Assembly (NCBI GenBank): GCA_036272325.1
Contig: DATAYY010000107.1
Coordinates: forward strand, 1-17,184
Reading direction: 5' to 3'
DNA length: 17,184 nucleotides
DNA from: Schlegelella_A sp036272325
GTDB taxonomy: Bacteria > Pseudomonadota > Gammaproteobacteria > Burkholderiales > Burkholderiaceae_C
Shown: one piece after another, positions 6,670 through 14,198 of the stretch
How the letters are laid out: each line of letters begins with the position of its first letter
Numbering within the stretch: position 1 is the first letter of the stretch
Notes under the pieces: generated by a model
The model's input: the letters and a program-made list of their open reading frames with translations, nothing else
What the model was told of the DNA's origin: nothing
Database searches by the model: none
Program-made: the position numbers and the translations under genes

Positions 6670-8235
6670 ATGACCCCGCCCGCCGTCTTCAACTTCGCGG
6701 CGCAGCTCTTCGCCGGCAATGCGGGCCGCGCCGCCAAGCTCGCGTACGTCGACGATCGCGGAAGCCTGAGCTACGGCGAGCTGGAGCAGAACGCGCGCCG
6801 GCTCGCCGCGGCGCTGCTCGCCGCCGGCGTTCGCCGCGAGGAGCGTGTGCTGCTCCTGATGCTCGACAGCAACGAATGGCCGGTTTCGTTCCTCGGCTGC
6901 CTCTATGCCGGCATCGTTCCGGTCTGCGTCAACACCCTGCTCACCGCCGACGACTACGCGTTCATGCTGCAGCACAGCCGCGCCCAGGTGGCGATCGTTT
7001 CGGCGGCATTGCTGCCGACGCTGAACGCGGCACGCGCGAAGGGCACGGACGAAGTGAAGACCGTCGTCGTCGCGCAAGCGTCGGGCGCTGCGCCGGCAGA
7101 CACGAGCACATTCGAGGCGTTCATCGCCGACCGCGCCGCGCTCGCCGGGCCCGCGGCCACGCATCGCGACGACCCTGCCTTCTGGCTCTACTCGTCGGGC
7201 TCGACCGGCAGGCCGAAAGGCACGGTGCACACGCACGCCAACCTGTGGTGGACGGCCGAGCTCTACGCCAAGCCGGTGCTCGGCCTGACCGAGAACGACG
7301 TCTGCTTCTCCGCGGCCAAGCTCTACTTCGCCTACGGCCTGGGCAACGCGCTCACCTTTCCGCTTTCGGTCGGCGCGAGTGTCGTCCTCATGGCCGAACG
7401 GCCGACGCCCGATGCGATCTTCAAGCGCTGGACGGCAGCCGATGCGGCGACGCGGCCCACGGTCTTCTTCGGCGCCCCGACGGGCTTCGCCGGCATGCTT
7501 GCATCGCCCGCATTGCCGGCCCGCGCCGCGGTGCGTTTGCGGATGTGCTCGTCTGCCGGCGAAGCGCTTCCGGCCGAGATCGGGCAACGGTTCGACAAGC
7601 ACTTCGGCTGCGCCATTGTCGACGGCATCGGCTCGACCGAGATGCTGCACATCTTCATCTCGAACAGGCCCGGTGACATCCGCTACGGCACGACCGGCAA
7701 GCCCGTCGAAGGCTACGAGGTCGAGTTGCGCGGCGACGACGGCAGGCCCGTCGCCGACGGCGAAGTGGGCGACCTCTACATCCGCGGCCCGAGCGCCGCG
7801 CTCATGTACTGGAGCGACCGCGAGCGCTCGCGCGACACCTTTCAGGGCGGCTGGACGAAAAGCGGCGACAAGTACTCGCGCGACGCCGATGGCTACTACA
7901 CCTACGCCGGGCGCAGCGACGACATGCTGAAGGTGAGCGGCATATGGGTCTCGCCGTTCGAGGTCGAATCGACGCTCATGCAGCACCCGGCGGTGCTCGA
8001 GTCGGCGGTGATCGGTGTCGAAGACAGCGAGGGCCTCGTGAAGACGAAGGCCTTCGTCGTCACGAAGCCCGGGCAGCAGGTCAGCGAAGCAGAGCTGAAG
8101 GCGTTCGTGAAGGAACGCCTTGCGCCGTTCAAGTACCCGCGCTCGCTCGAGTTCATCGACGAGTTGCCGAAGACGGCGACCGGCAAGATCCAGCGCTTTC
8201 GCCTGCGCGACCGCGAGCGCGCGGCGACGAAGTGA
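6670..8235 (+). CDS. bclA: benzoate-CoA ligase (AMP-forming)
   Basis: The 521-residue cytoplasmic enzyme of the ANL superfamily activates benzoate with ATP and CoA to benzoyl-CoA, the entry step of the box pathway. Visible adenylation motifs, in order: YSSGSTGRPKG (174-184, phosphate loop), SSAGEALP, GIGSTEMLHIF (aromatic-acid CoA ligase A5 region), SGDKYSRDADGYYTYAGRSD (A7/A8), and KTATGKIQR with the catalytic Lys506 near the C-terminus. The GIGSTEMLHIF block and overall length fit benzoate-CoA ligases rather than fatty-acid ligases. The start at 6670 has AGGAG eight bases before it and gives the family N-terminus (MTPPAVFNFA); the open frame further upstream runs antisense through boxR and is not coding. 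First gene of a three-gene operon divergent from boxR. Hydroxybenzoate activity cannot be excluded from sequence. Confidence 0.95.
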   Translation: MTPPAVFNFAAQLFAGNAGRAAKLAYVDDRGSLSYGELEQNARRLAAALLAAGVRREERVLLLMLDSNEWPVSFLGCLYAGIVPVCVNTLLTADDYAFMLQHSRAQVAIVSAALLPTLNAARAKGTDEVKTVVVAQASGAAPADTSTFEAFIADRAALAGPAATHRDDPAFWLYSSGSTGRPKGTVHTHANLWWTAELYAKPVLGLTENDVCFSAAKLYFAYGLGNALTFPLSVGASVVLMAERPTPDAIFKRWTAADAATRPTVFFGAPTGFAGMLASPALPARAAVRLRMCSSAGEALPAEIGQRFDKHFGCAIVDGIGSTEMLHIFISNRPGDIRYGTTGKPVEGYEVELRGDDGRPVADGEVGDLYIRGPSAALMYWSDRERSRDTFQGGWTKSGDKYSRDADGYYTYAGRSDDMLKVSGIWVSPFEVESTLMQHPAVLESAVIGVEDSEGLVKTKAFVVTKPGQQVSEAELKAFVKERLAPFKYPRSLEFIDELPKTATGKIQRFRLRDRERAATK

Positions 8236-8240
8236 AGGCA

Positions 8241-9038
8241 ATGGTCGACGACCGCGCGCAAACCGCGGCGGGCGCCGCGCGCATCGTGTGGCGGGGCAAG
8301 CCGCAAACGGTCGAGTTCGCGTGGGTGGGCGCGGCCGACTCGTCGCTGCCGCCGGTCGTCTTCCTTCACGAAGGCCTCGGCTCGGTGGCGATGTGGAAAG
8401 ACTTCCCCGACCGCTTCTGCACCGAGATCGGCCATCCGGGATTCGTGTTCTCACGGCCCGGCTACGGCCGCTCGACGGCGCGCCATCGCGACGAGCACTG
8501 GGCGCCCGACTTCATGCACCGGCAGGCCGAGGAGGTGCTGCCGGCGCTCCTGGCAGCCGTGGGCATCGGCCGGCCCTGGCTCTTCGGCCACAGCGACGGC
8601 GCTTCGATCGCCCTCCTCCACGCGGCGAAGCATCCGGTGGCCGGCGTGATCGCAGTGGCGCCGCATCTGTTTGTGGAAGACGAGTCGATCGCCAGCATCG
8701 AGAAGGCGCGCGACGCCTACCGCGACACCGATCTGCGCGAGCGTCTCTCGCGCTACCACGACGACGCCGACTCCGCGTTCCTCGGCTGGAACGACGCCTG
8801 GCTGTCGCCGGCGTTTCGCAGCTGGAACATCGAGCGCGACATCGAGAGCATTGCGGCGCCGGTGCTCGCCGTGCAGGGCGAGAACGACGAGTACGGAACG
8901 CTCGAACAGATCCGCGCCGTGGCGCGCCGCGTTCCCGGCACGCGCCTCGTCTCCCTCGCCGACTGCGGCCATTCGCCTCACCGCGACCAGCCTGAGGCGT
9001 TGATCCGCGAGGCCGGCGACTTCATTGCCGGTAACTGA
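8241..9038 (+). CDS. alpha/beta hydrolase in the benzoate operon
   Basis: A 265-residue single-domain alpha/beta hydrolase with a complete triad: HEGLG (43-47) at the oxyanion hole, nucleophile Ser118 in GHSDGAS, Asp216 in GENDEYG, and His244 in CGHSPH. There is no signal peptide, so it acts in the cytoplasm. The ATG at 8241 is five bases after the bclA stop; a GTG at 8232 overlapping that stop is an alternative start giving three more residues. Similar hydrolases occur beside benzoate-CoA ligases in aerobic benzoate clusters, where a lactone-hydrolase or thioesterase-like repair role has been considered. The substrate here is unknown. Candidates are an aromatic ester, a lactone formed from a stalled ring-cleavage product, or a CoA thioester. 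Tight spacing implies co-transcription with bclA. Confidence 0.9.
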   Translation: MVDDRAQTAAGAARIVWRGKPQTVEFAWVGAADSSLPPVVFLHEGLGSVAMWKDFPDRFCTEIGHPGFVFSRPGYGRSTARHRDEHWAPDFMHRQAEEVLPALLAAVGIGRPWLFGHSDGASIALLHAAKHPVAGVIAVAPHLFVEDESIASIEKARDAYRDTDLRERLSRYHDDADSAFLGWNDAWLSPAFRSWNIERDIESIAAPVLAVQGENDEYGTLEQIRAVARRVPGTRLVSLADCGHSPHRDQPEALIREAGDFIAGN

Positions 9039-9056
9039 GCGGGGACCGGAAACGCC

Positions 9057-9935
9057 ATGGCCTCGCACATTCCGCTCCTCGAAGAAGACCGCGTCATCGG
9101 CCTTGACGGCAAGCCGCTCGCGCCGCTGCCGATCAACGCCTGGTCGGGCCTGCCGTTCGAGATCCACCCGCACATGCAGAAGGGCGAGGTCGCACATCGC
9201 TACAACCCGCATCCACTCCTCCTCGTGCACGTCGGCGCACACGGCCGCTCGCGGATCCGCTCGGGCACGACGGTGTACGACCTCTCGCTCGCGCCGGGCC
9301 AGGTCGACGTCTTCTCCTCGGGCTTCCTCATGGACCACGGCTGGTGGGACTGCACGCCCGGCGAATTGCTCGCCGTCGAGGTCGACCCGGAGCGCGTGCG
9401 CTCATACCTGCACGACGACGCCGGTGCGATCGATCCACGCACCCTGCTTTCGACGCGCGATCCGATCCTCGAGCGGCTGTGCGGCTGCATCCGTGCCGAG
9501 GTCGACGCTGGCTGCCCGTCCGGGACGCTGTTCGCCGAGGGCATCTCGCTCGCCTTGCTGTCGCGGCTGCGCAGCCGGTACGCGGCCACCGAGACGACGC
9601 CGAATGCGCAGCGGACGCTCTCGACGCGGCAGCTGCAGCGAGCAATCGAGTTCATCGACACCAACCTCGGCTCCGATCTCAGCGTGGCGCTCCTCTCCGC
9701 GCAACTGGCGATGAGTACCTACACCTTCTCGAAGCTTTTCAAGGCCACTGTCGACGCCACGCCGCACAACTTTGTTCTCTCGCGCCGCATCCGACGCGCC
9801 GAGATGCTGCTCGGCGGCGAAACGTCGCTGAGCGAGATCGCGCTCGCCACCGGGTTTGCCAGCCAGTCGCATTTCACCGAAGCGTTTCGCCGCCGCACCG
9901 GGCGCACGCCGGCCCAAGCCAGACGGCGCGCCTGA
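9057..9935 (+). CDS. AraC/XylS-family transcriptional regulator
   Basis: A 292-residue regulator with an N-terminal cupin-like sensing region (about 30-130; HPLLLVHVGAHG, APGQVDVFSSGF) and a C-terminal AraC-type double helix-turn-helix (about 188-290). The first helix-turn-helix is around LSVALLSAQLAMSTYTFSKL and the second carries the family signature around LSEIALATGFASQSHFTEAF. It follows the alpha/beta hydrolase by 18 bp, so it is probably co-transcribed with bclA. This gives the locus a second, unrelated regulator besides BoxR. Its target and effector are unknown. One inferred target is the esterase/importer intergenic region at 11826-12093, where two CTATCGAA repeats are 20 bp apart, a spacing suited to AraC-type dimers. 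The ribosome site is weak. Confidence 0.92.
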   Translation: MASHIPLLEEDRVIGLDGKPLAPLPINAWSGLPFEIHPHMQKGEVAHRYNPHPLLLVHVGAHGRSRIRSGTTVYDLSLAPGQVDVFSSGFLMDHGWWDCTPGELLAVEVDPERVRSYLHDDAGAIDPRTLLSTRDPILERLCGCIRAEVDAGCPSGTLFAEGISLALLSRLRSRYAATETTPNAQRTLSTRQLQRAIEFIDTNLGSDLSVALLSAQLAMSTYTFSKLFKATVDATPHNFVLSRRIRRAEMLLGGETSLSEIALATGFASQSHFTEAFRRRTGRTPAQARRRA

Positions 9936-9947
9936 ACGCGCCGCCTC

Positions 9948-9966
9948 GCCAGTGCCGAGCCCTGGC
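9948..9966. terminator. weak hairpin between convergent genes
   Basis: GCCAG (9948-9952) pairs with CTGGC (9962-9966) over a nine-base loop in the 30-bp gap where the AraC-type gene and the esterase gene converge; TATTTG follows on the plus strand. It could serve as a crude shared terminator but has no real T-run. Confidence 0.2.
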
Positions 9967-11825
9967 TATTTGCAGGTGTAGCTCGCCGCCGCCGTGATCG
10001 CGCCGGTGCCGCCGTAGGTGGGCTTTTGCGGATACGGGCAGAGCAGCTGGCTCGCGCTGGCGTCGGTCGAGGTCAGCGTGATCGACGCCGGAGCAGAGGC
10101 CGCACCGCCCTCGACCCACGCCGTCATCGCCGAGAACAACTGGCCCGCCGCCGGCAGCGGCAGATTTGCGGCCGTGATCGGAGGGCTCACGCCGCTCGTT
10201 CCCTGCGCCGTGCCGACACCCGAGCAATGGCCCATGCCGCCGATCAGGAACAGCCTGTCGTAGGCCTGCGTCTTGGCAAAGCCACCGTCCATGTTGGCGA
10301 CGCGGGTGTAGTAGTTGATCGAGTTCGCCGTCGGAATCAGCACGTCGGCCAGGCCGTGGTACTGGACGATCTTCGCGCCGCTCGCTTGCGCGGCGCTCAG
10401 ATCGGCGCTGTCGGTATTGATGTTGCCGAAGAACGGTTGCAGCGCCACACCCTGGGCGGCGGCGTTGGCGAGTTGCCCGTAGGTCAGGTTCTTCCAGCCG
10501 TTGGCGCCGTTGCCTGTCGCGTTGACGAAGCTCGTCGTCGCAAGCGTCGGGTTCTGCAGCTCGAGCGCGACCATGTCCGACGAGATCGAGAACGGGCTGT
10601 TGCCCGCCAAGCCGCTCAGCGTCGCGCCGCGGCTGAGTCCGTACCAGAGCTGGCCGGCGGTCAGGTTGGCGTTGAAGCCGTTGTCGGCGGCCGGGTCAGG
10701 CACGCCGCCATCGGGCGTCTGGCCGAACCAGATCTTGTTCATGGCCTGCGCCTGAACCGGCGTGACACATGCCGCGGTGCCGTTCGTGCCGACGACGCCG
10801 CCGCTGCCGATCGTTCCGGTGCACAGCACTGACGCGTCCCGCGTCGGATCGTAGGTGCACTGCTGCGGATCGGCGACATAGCCGAGGTGCTGGCCGCCGA
10901 CGACGTCGCACGTGCTCACCGCGCTGGCGTTGACGAGCGCCTGCTGCGCTGTCGTCAGCGCCGTGCCGCCGAGGTCGCGCTGGTAGACGATCTGCGGGTA
11001 GAGCTCGGCGGTGATGAACTTCGTCCAGTTGAACGCGGGCGCGCCGACCAGATAGCCGTTGTAGTCGTCGGAGTGGTTCTGGATGATCTTGTAGCCCTGG
11101 CGGCCACCGGTCGAGCAGCCGTCCCAGTACGCGAATTGCTGCGCCTTCAGGTAGTACGCCGCCGTGAGCGCCTTCGTCTTCAGCGCCAGCTCATGGAGGC
11201 TGCGTTCGGCGAAGTCTTGCCAGAGCGTCGAGTTGATCGTGCCGTCCGGGTTCATCGCGAACGAGCCGTTGCCGATGCTGTGGCCGGTGTCGGTCGCAGC
11301 GACGACCGAACCTTCGGCCGCCGCGGTCGCCGCGTTGCCCGTCGTCGCGATGAGCGTCAGGCTCTGGTAGTTCGCGCCGCCTGCCCAGCCGCCACCACCC
11401 ATGTTGTGGATGCGCTGGTTCCAGTTCGCCGGCGTCGGCAGCCAGACCTCGATGCCGATTCCCGGCGATGTCGAGGGCGCGCTCGCCGGCCCAGGGTTAC
11501 CGGGGCCGATGTTGAGCTTGACGAAGCAGAGGTCCTTCGCCGCGGTCGGCGGCGTTCCCGTTGTGCCGGAGAGCGCGATCGGATCGCCCGCCTTGAACGA
11601 CTTGACGAGCAGGACCTGGGTGTTGGCGTCAGGGACGAACGCGGTCTTCATCGAGTCATCGCAGGTCAGCGCGACCGGCGCCGGCGAGGGTGCGGGCGCC
11701 GGTGCAGGGGCCGGTGAGTCGCTGCCACCGCATGCGACCGGCAGCGCCGACGCGGCCACCAGCGAGAACAGGAGCGAGAGGCGCACACGGGCGGCGTCCG
11801 TGGTGCGGGAATCGGGGCGGGTCAT
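9966..11825 (-). CDS. exported tannase/feruloyl esterase family hydrolase
   Basis: A 619-residue member of the tannase/feruloyl esterase family (which also includes MHETase), enzymes that cleave esters of aromatic acids outside the cytoplasm. The N-terminus is an export signal (hydrophobic 17-31) ending PVAC|GG, an imperfect lipobox that could anchor the protein as a lipoprotein at Cys32, followed by an Ala-Pro repeat linker (about 38-51). Catalytic residues: Ser238 in DGCSTGGRQG, Asp494 in HGLADVLIP and His533 in GMGHCSG. Cys237 and Cys534 next to Ser and His are the family's CS-HC pair, expected to form a disulfide. The calcium loop region at 306-323 (CDVVGGQHLGYVADPQQC) has lost two of the three usual aspartates. 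The start at 11825 has GAGGAG nine bases upstream. It might release benzoate-type acids for the importer; the substrate is unknown. Confidence 0.88.
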   Translation of the reverse strand: MTRPDSRTTDAARVRLSLLFSLVAASALPVACGGSDSPAPAPAPAPSPAPVALTCDDSMKTAFVPDANTQVLLVKSFKAGDPIALSGTTGTPPTAAKDLCFVKLNIGPGNPGPASAPSTSPGIGIEVWLPTPANWNQRIHNMGGGGWAGGANYQSLTLIATTGNAATAAAEGSVVAATDTGHSIGNGSFAMNPDGTINSTLWQDFAERSLHELALKTKALTAAYYLKAQQFAYWDGCSTGGRQGYKIIQNHSDDYNGYLVGAPAFNWTKFITAELYPQIVYQRDLGGTALTTAQQALVNASAVSTCDVVGGQHLGYVADPQQCTYDPTRDASVLCTGTIGSGGVVGTNGTAACVTPVQAQAMNKIWFGQTPDGGVPDPAADNGFNANLTAGQLWYGLSRGATLSGLAGNSPFSISSDMVALELQNPTLATTSFVNATGNGANGWKNLTYGQLANAAAQGVALQPFFGNINTDSADLSAAQASGAKIVQYHGLADVLIPTANSINYYTRVANMDGGFAKTQAYDRLFLIGGMGHCSGVGTAQGTSGVSPPITAANLPLPAAGQLFSAMTAWVEGGAASAPASITLTSTDASASQLLCPYPQKPTYGGTGAITAAASYTCK

Positions 11826-11898
11826 GAGAGCGTTCTCCTCGGTCGCGGTGGGCGCCGTTCTTTGCAAGGGCAAGGGTGCCCAAGCAGGACAACGAGGT

Positions 11899-11926
11899 CT
11901 ATCGAATCCCGAGGGCCGCTATCGAA
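11899..11926. repeat. CTATCGAA direct repeat, 20-bp period
   Basis: Two exact copies of CTATCGAA (11899-11906 and 11919-11926) start 20 bp apart, two helical turns. They lie 74-101 bp upstream of the esterase start and about 170 bp upstream of the importer start. Possible half-sites for a regulator such as the AraC-type protein encoded at 9057-9935. Confidence 0.45.
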
Positions 11927-11930
11927 AAGC

Positions 11931-11970
11931 TGTCGTGCTCGCTCGGGACTTACGCGAGCGAGCACCGACA
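11931..11970. repeat. strong inverted repeat (hairpin) in the esterase-importer intergenic region
   Basis: GTGCTCGCTCG (11935-11945) and CGAGCGAGCAC (11955-11965) form a perfect 11-bp stem over a nine-base loop. Skipping one C (11966), TGTC (11931-11934) and GACA (11967-11970) add four more pairs. On the plus strand no T-run follows; on the minus strand a short CTTTTC follows. It is either an operator or a leader-RNA structure for one of the divergent genes. Confidence 0.6.
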
Positions 11971-12083
11971 CGGTCCGCTGCGAGTTCGCATCCTCTGCTG
12001 TTAACACGCATGGCCCCTGCCCCCGTGCTGGGATAGCGTCGCGCACCGGGCGGCTCGACAGCCGCGTCCGTCTTGCGATTCCC

Positions 12084-12088
12084 AGGAG
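12084..12088 (+). promoter_or_regulatory. ribosome binding site of the importer binding protein
   Basis: AGGAG five bases before the ATG at 12094; it favours this start over the in-frame ATG at 12073, which would add seven residues ahead of a good signal peptide. I could not find a convincing -35/-10 pair for this operon in 11826-12083. Confidence 0.65.
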
Positions 12089-12093
12089 CTTGC

Positions 12094-13263
12094 ATGCCAC
12101 ACGTTTCCATCGCGACCCGCGCCCTTGCGCTCGCAACTCTGTTCGCCGCATCGGCGGCAGTCGCGCAATCGTCCGGCCCGATCAAGATCGGCCTCATGCT
12201 TCCTTACAGCGGCACCTACGCAGGGCTCGGCAACGCGATCGAGAACGGCTTCAGGCTGTACGTGCAGGAACAGGGCGGCAAGCTCGGCGGTCGCGAGATC
12301 CAGTATTTCAAGGTCGACGACGAATCGGACCCATCGAAGGCGACCGACAACGTCAACAAGCTGATCAAGCGCGACAACGTCGACGTTCTCGTCGGCACGG
12401 TCCATTCGGGCGTCGCGCTGGCGATGGCGAAAGCTGCCAAGGACAACAACACGCTCCTCGTCATCCCCAACGCCGGCGCCGACGCGATCACCGGGCCGAT
12501 GTGCAGCGCGAACATCGTCCGCAGCTCGTTCTCGAACTGGCAACCGGGCTACGCGATGGGCATCGTCGCCGCCCAAAAGGGTATCAAGCGGGCGATGACG
12601 ATCACCTGGGCGTACGCGGCGGGCACCGAATCGACCAAGGGCTTCACCGAGGGCCTCGAGAAGGGCGGCGGCAAGGTCGTCAAGGACCTGACGCTGCCGT
12701 TTCCGAACGTCGAGTTCCAGGCGCTTCTGACCGAGATCGCGGCGCAGAAGCCCGACGCCGTCTATGCGTTCTTCGCCGGCGGCGGCGCCGTCAAGTTCGT
12801 CAAGGACTACGCGGCGGCCGGCCTCAACAAGACGATCCCGCTCTACGGCCCGGGCTTTCTCACCGACGGCACCCTCGAGGCGCAAGGCGCGTCGGCGCAG
12901 AACATGCTGACGACGCTGCACTACGCCGACAACCTCGACACGCCGAAGAACAACGCCTTCCGCAAGGCCTACGCGATCGCCTACAAGGCGCAGCCCGACG
13001 TTTACGCCGTGCAGGGCTACGACGCGGCGCAGATCCTCGCCAACGGGCTGAAGGCGGTCGGCGGCGATCTCTCGAAGCGCGACCAGCTAACGGCAGCGAT
13101 GAGGAAGACCGCGGTCGACAGCCCGCGTGGCAAGTTCACGCTGTCGGCGGCCGGCAACCCGGTGCAGGACATCTACCTGCGCGAGGTCAAGGGCAACAAC
13201 AACGAGCTCCGCTCGATCGCGGTCAAGGCGCTCGCCGACCCGGCGCTCGGCTGCAAGCTCTGA
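12094..13263 (+). CDS. periplasmic substrate-binding protein of Liv-type ABC importer
   Basis: The 389-residue product starts with a signal peptide (1-24, cleavage after AAVA-Q or nearby) and continues as a type I periplasmic binding protein of the LivK class: IKIGLMLPYSGTYAGLG (30-46), FKVDDESDPSKATDNVNKLI (72-91), VGTVHSGVALAMAKAAKDNN (100-119), and a lobe-two region around PDAVYAFFAGGGAVKFVKDY. Cys137 and Cys387 are the only mature cysteines and could form a disulfide. This class binds branched-chain amino acids, amides or aromatic acids. The neighbouring benzoate genes make benzoate or a related aromatic acid the best guess, and ABC importers are known in aerobic benzoate clusters. It is first in the operon; a hairpin follows its stop codon. 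Family certain, ligand inferred. Confidence 0.93.
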   Translation: MPHVSIATRALALATLFAASAAVAQSSGPIKIGLMLPYSGTYAGLGNAIENGFRLYVQEQGGKLGGREIQYFKVDDESDPSKATDNVNKLIKRDNVDVLVGTVHSGVALAMAKAAKDNNTLLVIPNAGADAITGPMCSANIVRSSFSNWQPGYAMGIVAAQKGIKRAMTITWAYAAGTESTKGFTEGLEKGGGKVVKDLTLPFPNVEFQALLTEIAAQKPDAVYAFFAGGGAVKFVKDYAAAGLNKTIPLYGPGFLTDGTLEAQGASAQNMLTTLHYADNLDTPKNNAFRKAYAIAYKAQPDVYAVQGYDAAQILANGLKAVGGDLSKRDQLTAAMRKTAVDSPRGKFTLSAAGNPVQDIYLREVKGNNNELRSIAVKALADPALGCKL

Positions 13264-13278
13264 GCGCATGCGGATGAA

Positions 13279-13300
13279 CGTGGCGACCAGACTCGCCACG
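13279..13300 (+). promoter_or_regulatory. intercistronic hairpin between binding protein and permease genes
   Basis: CGTGGCGA (13279-13286) and TCGCCACG (13293-13300) form a perfect 8-bp stem with a six-base loop in the 62-bp gap. No T-run follows, so it is unlikely to stop transcription fully. A hairpin here would suit protection of the binding-protein message, which is needed in excess over the membrane parts. Confidence 0.5.
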
Positions 13301-13325
13301 GTCAGGCGCAGCCAGTGAGGTGGCG

Positions 13326-14198
13326 ATGGACACCGCCACCTTCCTCGTCCAGTGTCTCAACGCCGTCCAGTACGGCCTGCTGCTCTTTCTCGTCGCCAGC
13401 GGCCTGACGCTGATCTTCGGGATCATGGGCGTCATCAACCTGGCGCACGGCAGCTTCTACATGCTCGGCGCCTATCTCGCGTTCGCGCTCGCGCCCTGGT
13501 TCGGCGACTGGTTCGTGACCCGGCTGGTCGCCGGCGTCGCCCTCGCTGCGATCTTCGGCTACCTGCTCGAGTGGGCGTTGTTCAGCTTCCTCTACGAGCG
13601 CGACCATCTGCAGCAGGTGCTGCTCACGTACGCGCTGATCCTCGTCTTCGAGGAGATGAGAAGCCTCCTGGTCGGCAACGACGTCCACGGCGTCGCGGCG
13701 CCGTCTTGGCTCGCCGGCGGCTTTCGTCTCGGCGGCCTGATGGAGTATCCGTGGTACCGCGTCTTCGCATCGGCGGCGTGCCTCGTCGTCGCGCTCGCGC
13801 TTTACGCGGTCGTCAACCGGACGCGCCTCGGGATGATGATCCGCGCCGGCGCGAGCAACCGCGACATGGTGCGCGGCCTCGGCGTCGACATCCGGCAGCT
13901 CTACCGGATCGTCTTCGCCGGCGGCGTCGCGCTGGCCGCGCTCGCCGGCATGATCGCGGCGCCGCTGTCGTCGGTCTATCCCGGCATGGGCTCGAGCGTG
14001 CTCATCATCTGCTTCGTCGTCGTCGTCATCGGCGGCATCGGCTCGATCACCGGCGCGCTCGTCGCCTCGCTCCTGGTCGGCTTCGTCGACACCTTCGGCA
14101 AGGTCTTCTTCGCCGAGTGGAGCGGCGTCGGCGTCTACGTGCTGATGGCGATCGTCCTCGTCTGGCGGCCCGAGGGGCTGATGAAGCGTGGCGCCTGA
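13326..14198 (+). CDS. LivH-type ABC permease
   Basis: A 290-residue inner-membrane permease of the LivH class, one of the two channel halves of the importer. It is strongly hydrophobic with about eight membrane segments. The family signature GIMGVINLAHGSFYMLGAY lies at 32-50, and VVVIGGIGSITGA appears in the C-terminal part. The cytoplasmic segment around NRDMVRGLGVDIRQLYRI is the likely coupling loop to the ATPase. The start at 13326 has GAGG five bases upstream; a GTG at 13320 would overlap that site and is less likely. It overlaps the next gene by 11 bases, which implies translational coupling. Substrate choice is set mainly by the binding protein, so no aromatic specificity can be read here. 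Confidence 0.94.
   Translation: MDTATFLVQCLNAVQYGLLLFLVASGLTLIFGIMGVINLAHGSFYMLGAYLAFALAPWFGDWFVTRLVAGVALAAIFGYLLEWALFSFLYERDHLQQVLLTYALILVFEEMRSLLVGNDVHGVAAPSWLAGGFRLGGLMEYPWYRVFASAACLVVALALYAVVNRTRLGMMIRAGASNRDMVRGLGVDIRQLYRIVFAGGVALAALAGMIAAPLSSVYPGMGSSVLIICFVVVVIGGIGSITGALVASLLVGFVDTFGKVFFAEWSGVGVYVLMAIVLVWRPEGLMKRGA

Noticed and set aside
6583..8454. Long antisense reading frame (623 residues) opposite bclA
   Set aside because: Arg/Ala-rich composition without any domain; a product of high GC at third codon positions of bclA.
11826..11890. Possible sigma54 promoter (TTGGGCACCC...TTGC) upstream of the esterase
   Set aside because: The GG-to-GC spacing is 7 or 13 bases rather than the required 10.
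12091..12096. TGCATG at the importer start as a BoxR operator
   Set aside because: A single TGCA overlapping the start codon with no partner box at the spacing seen at the box promoters.
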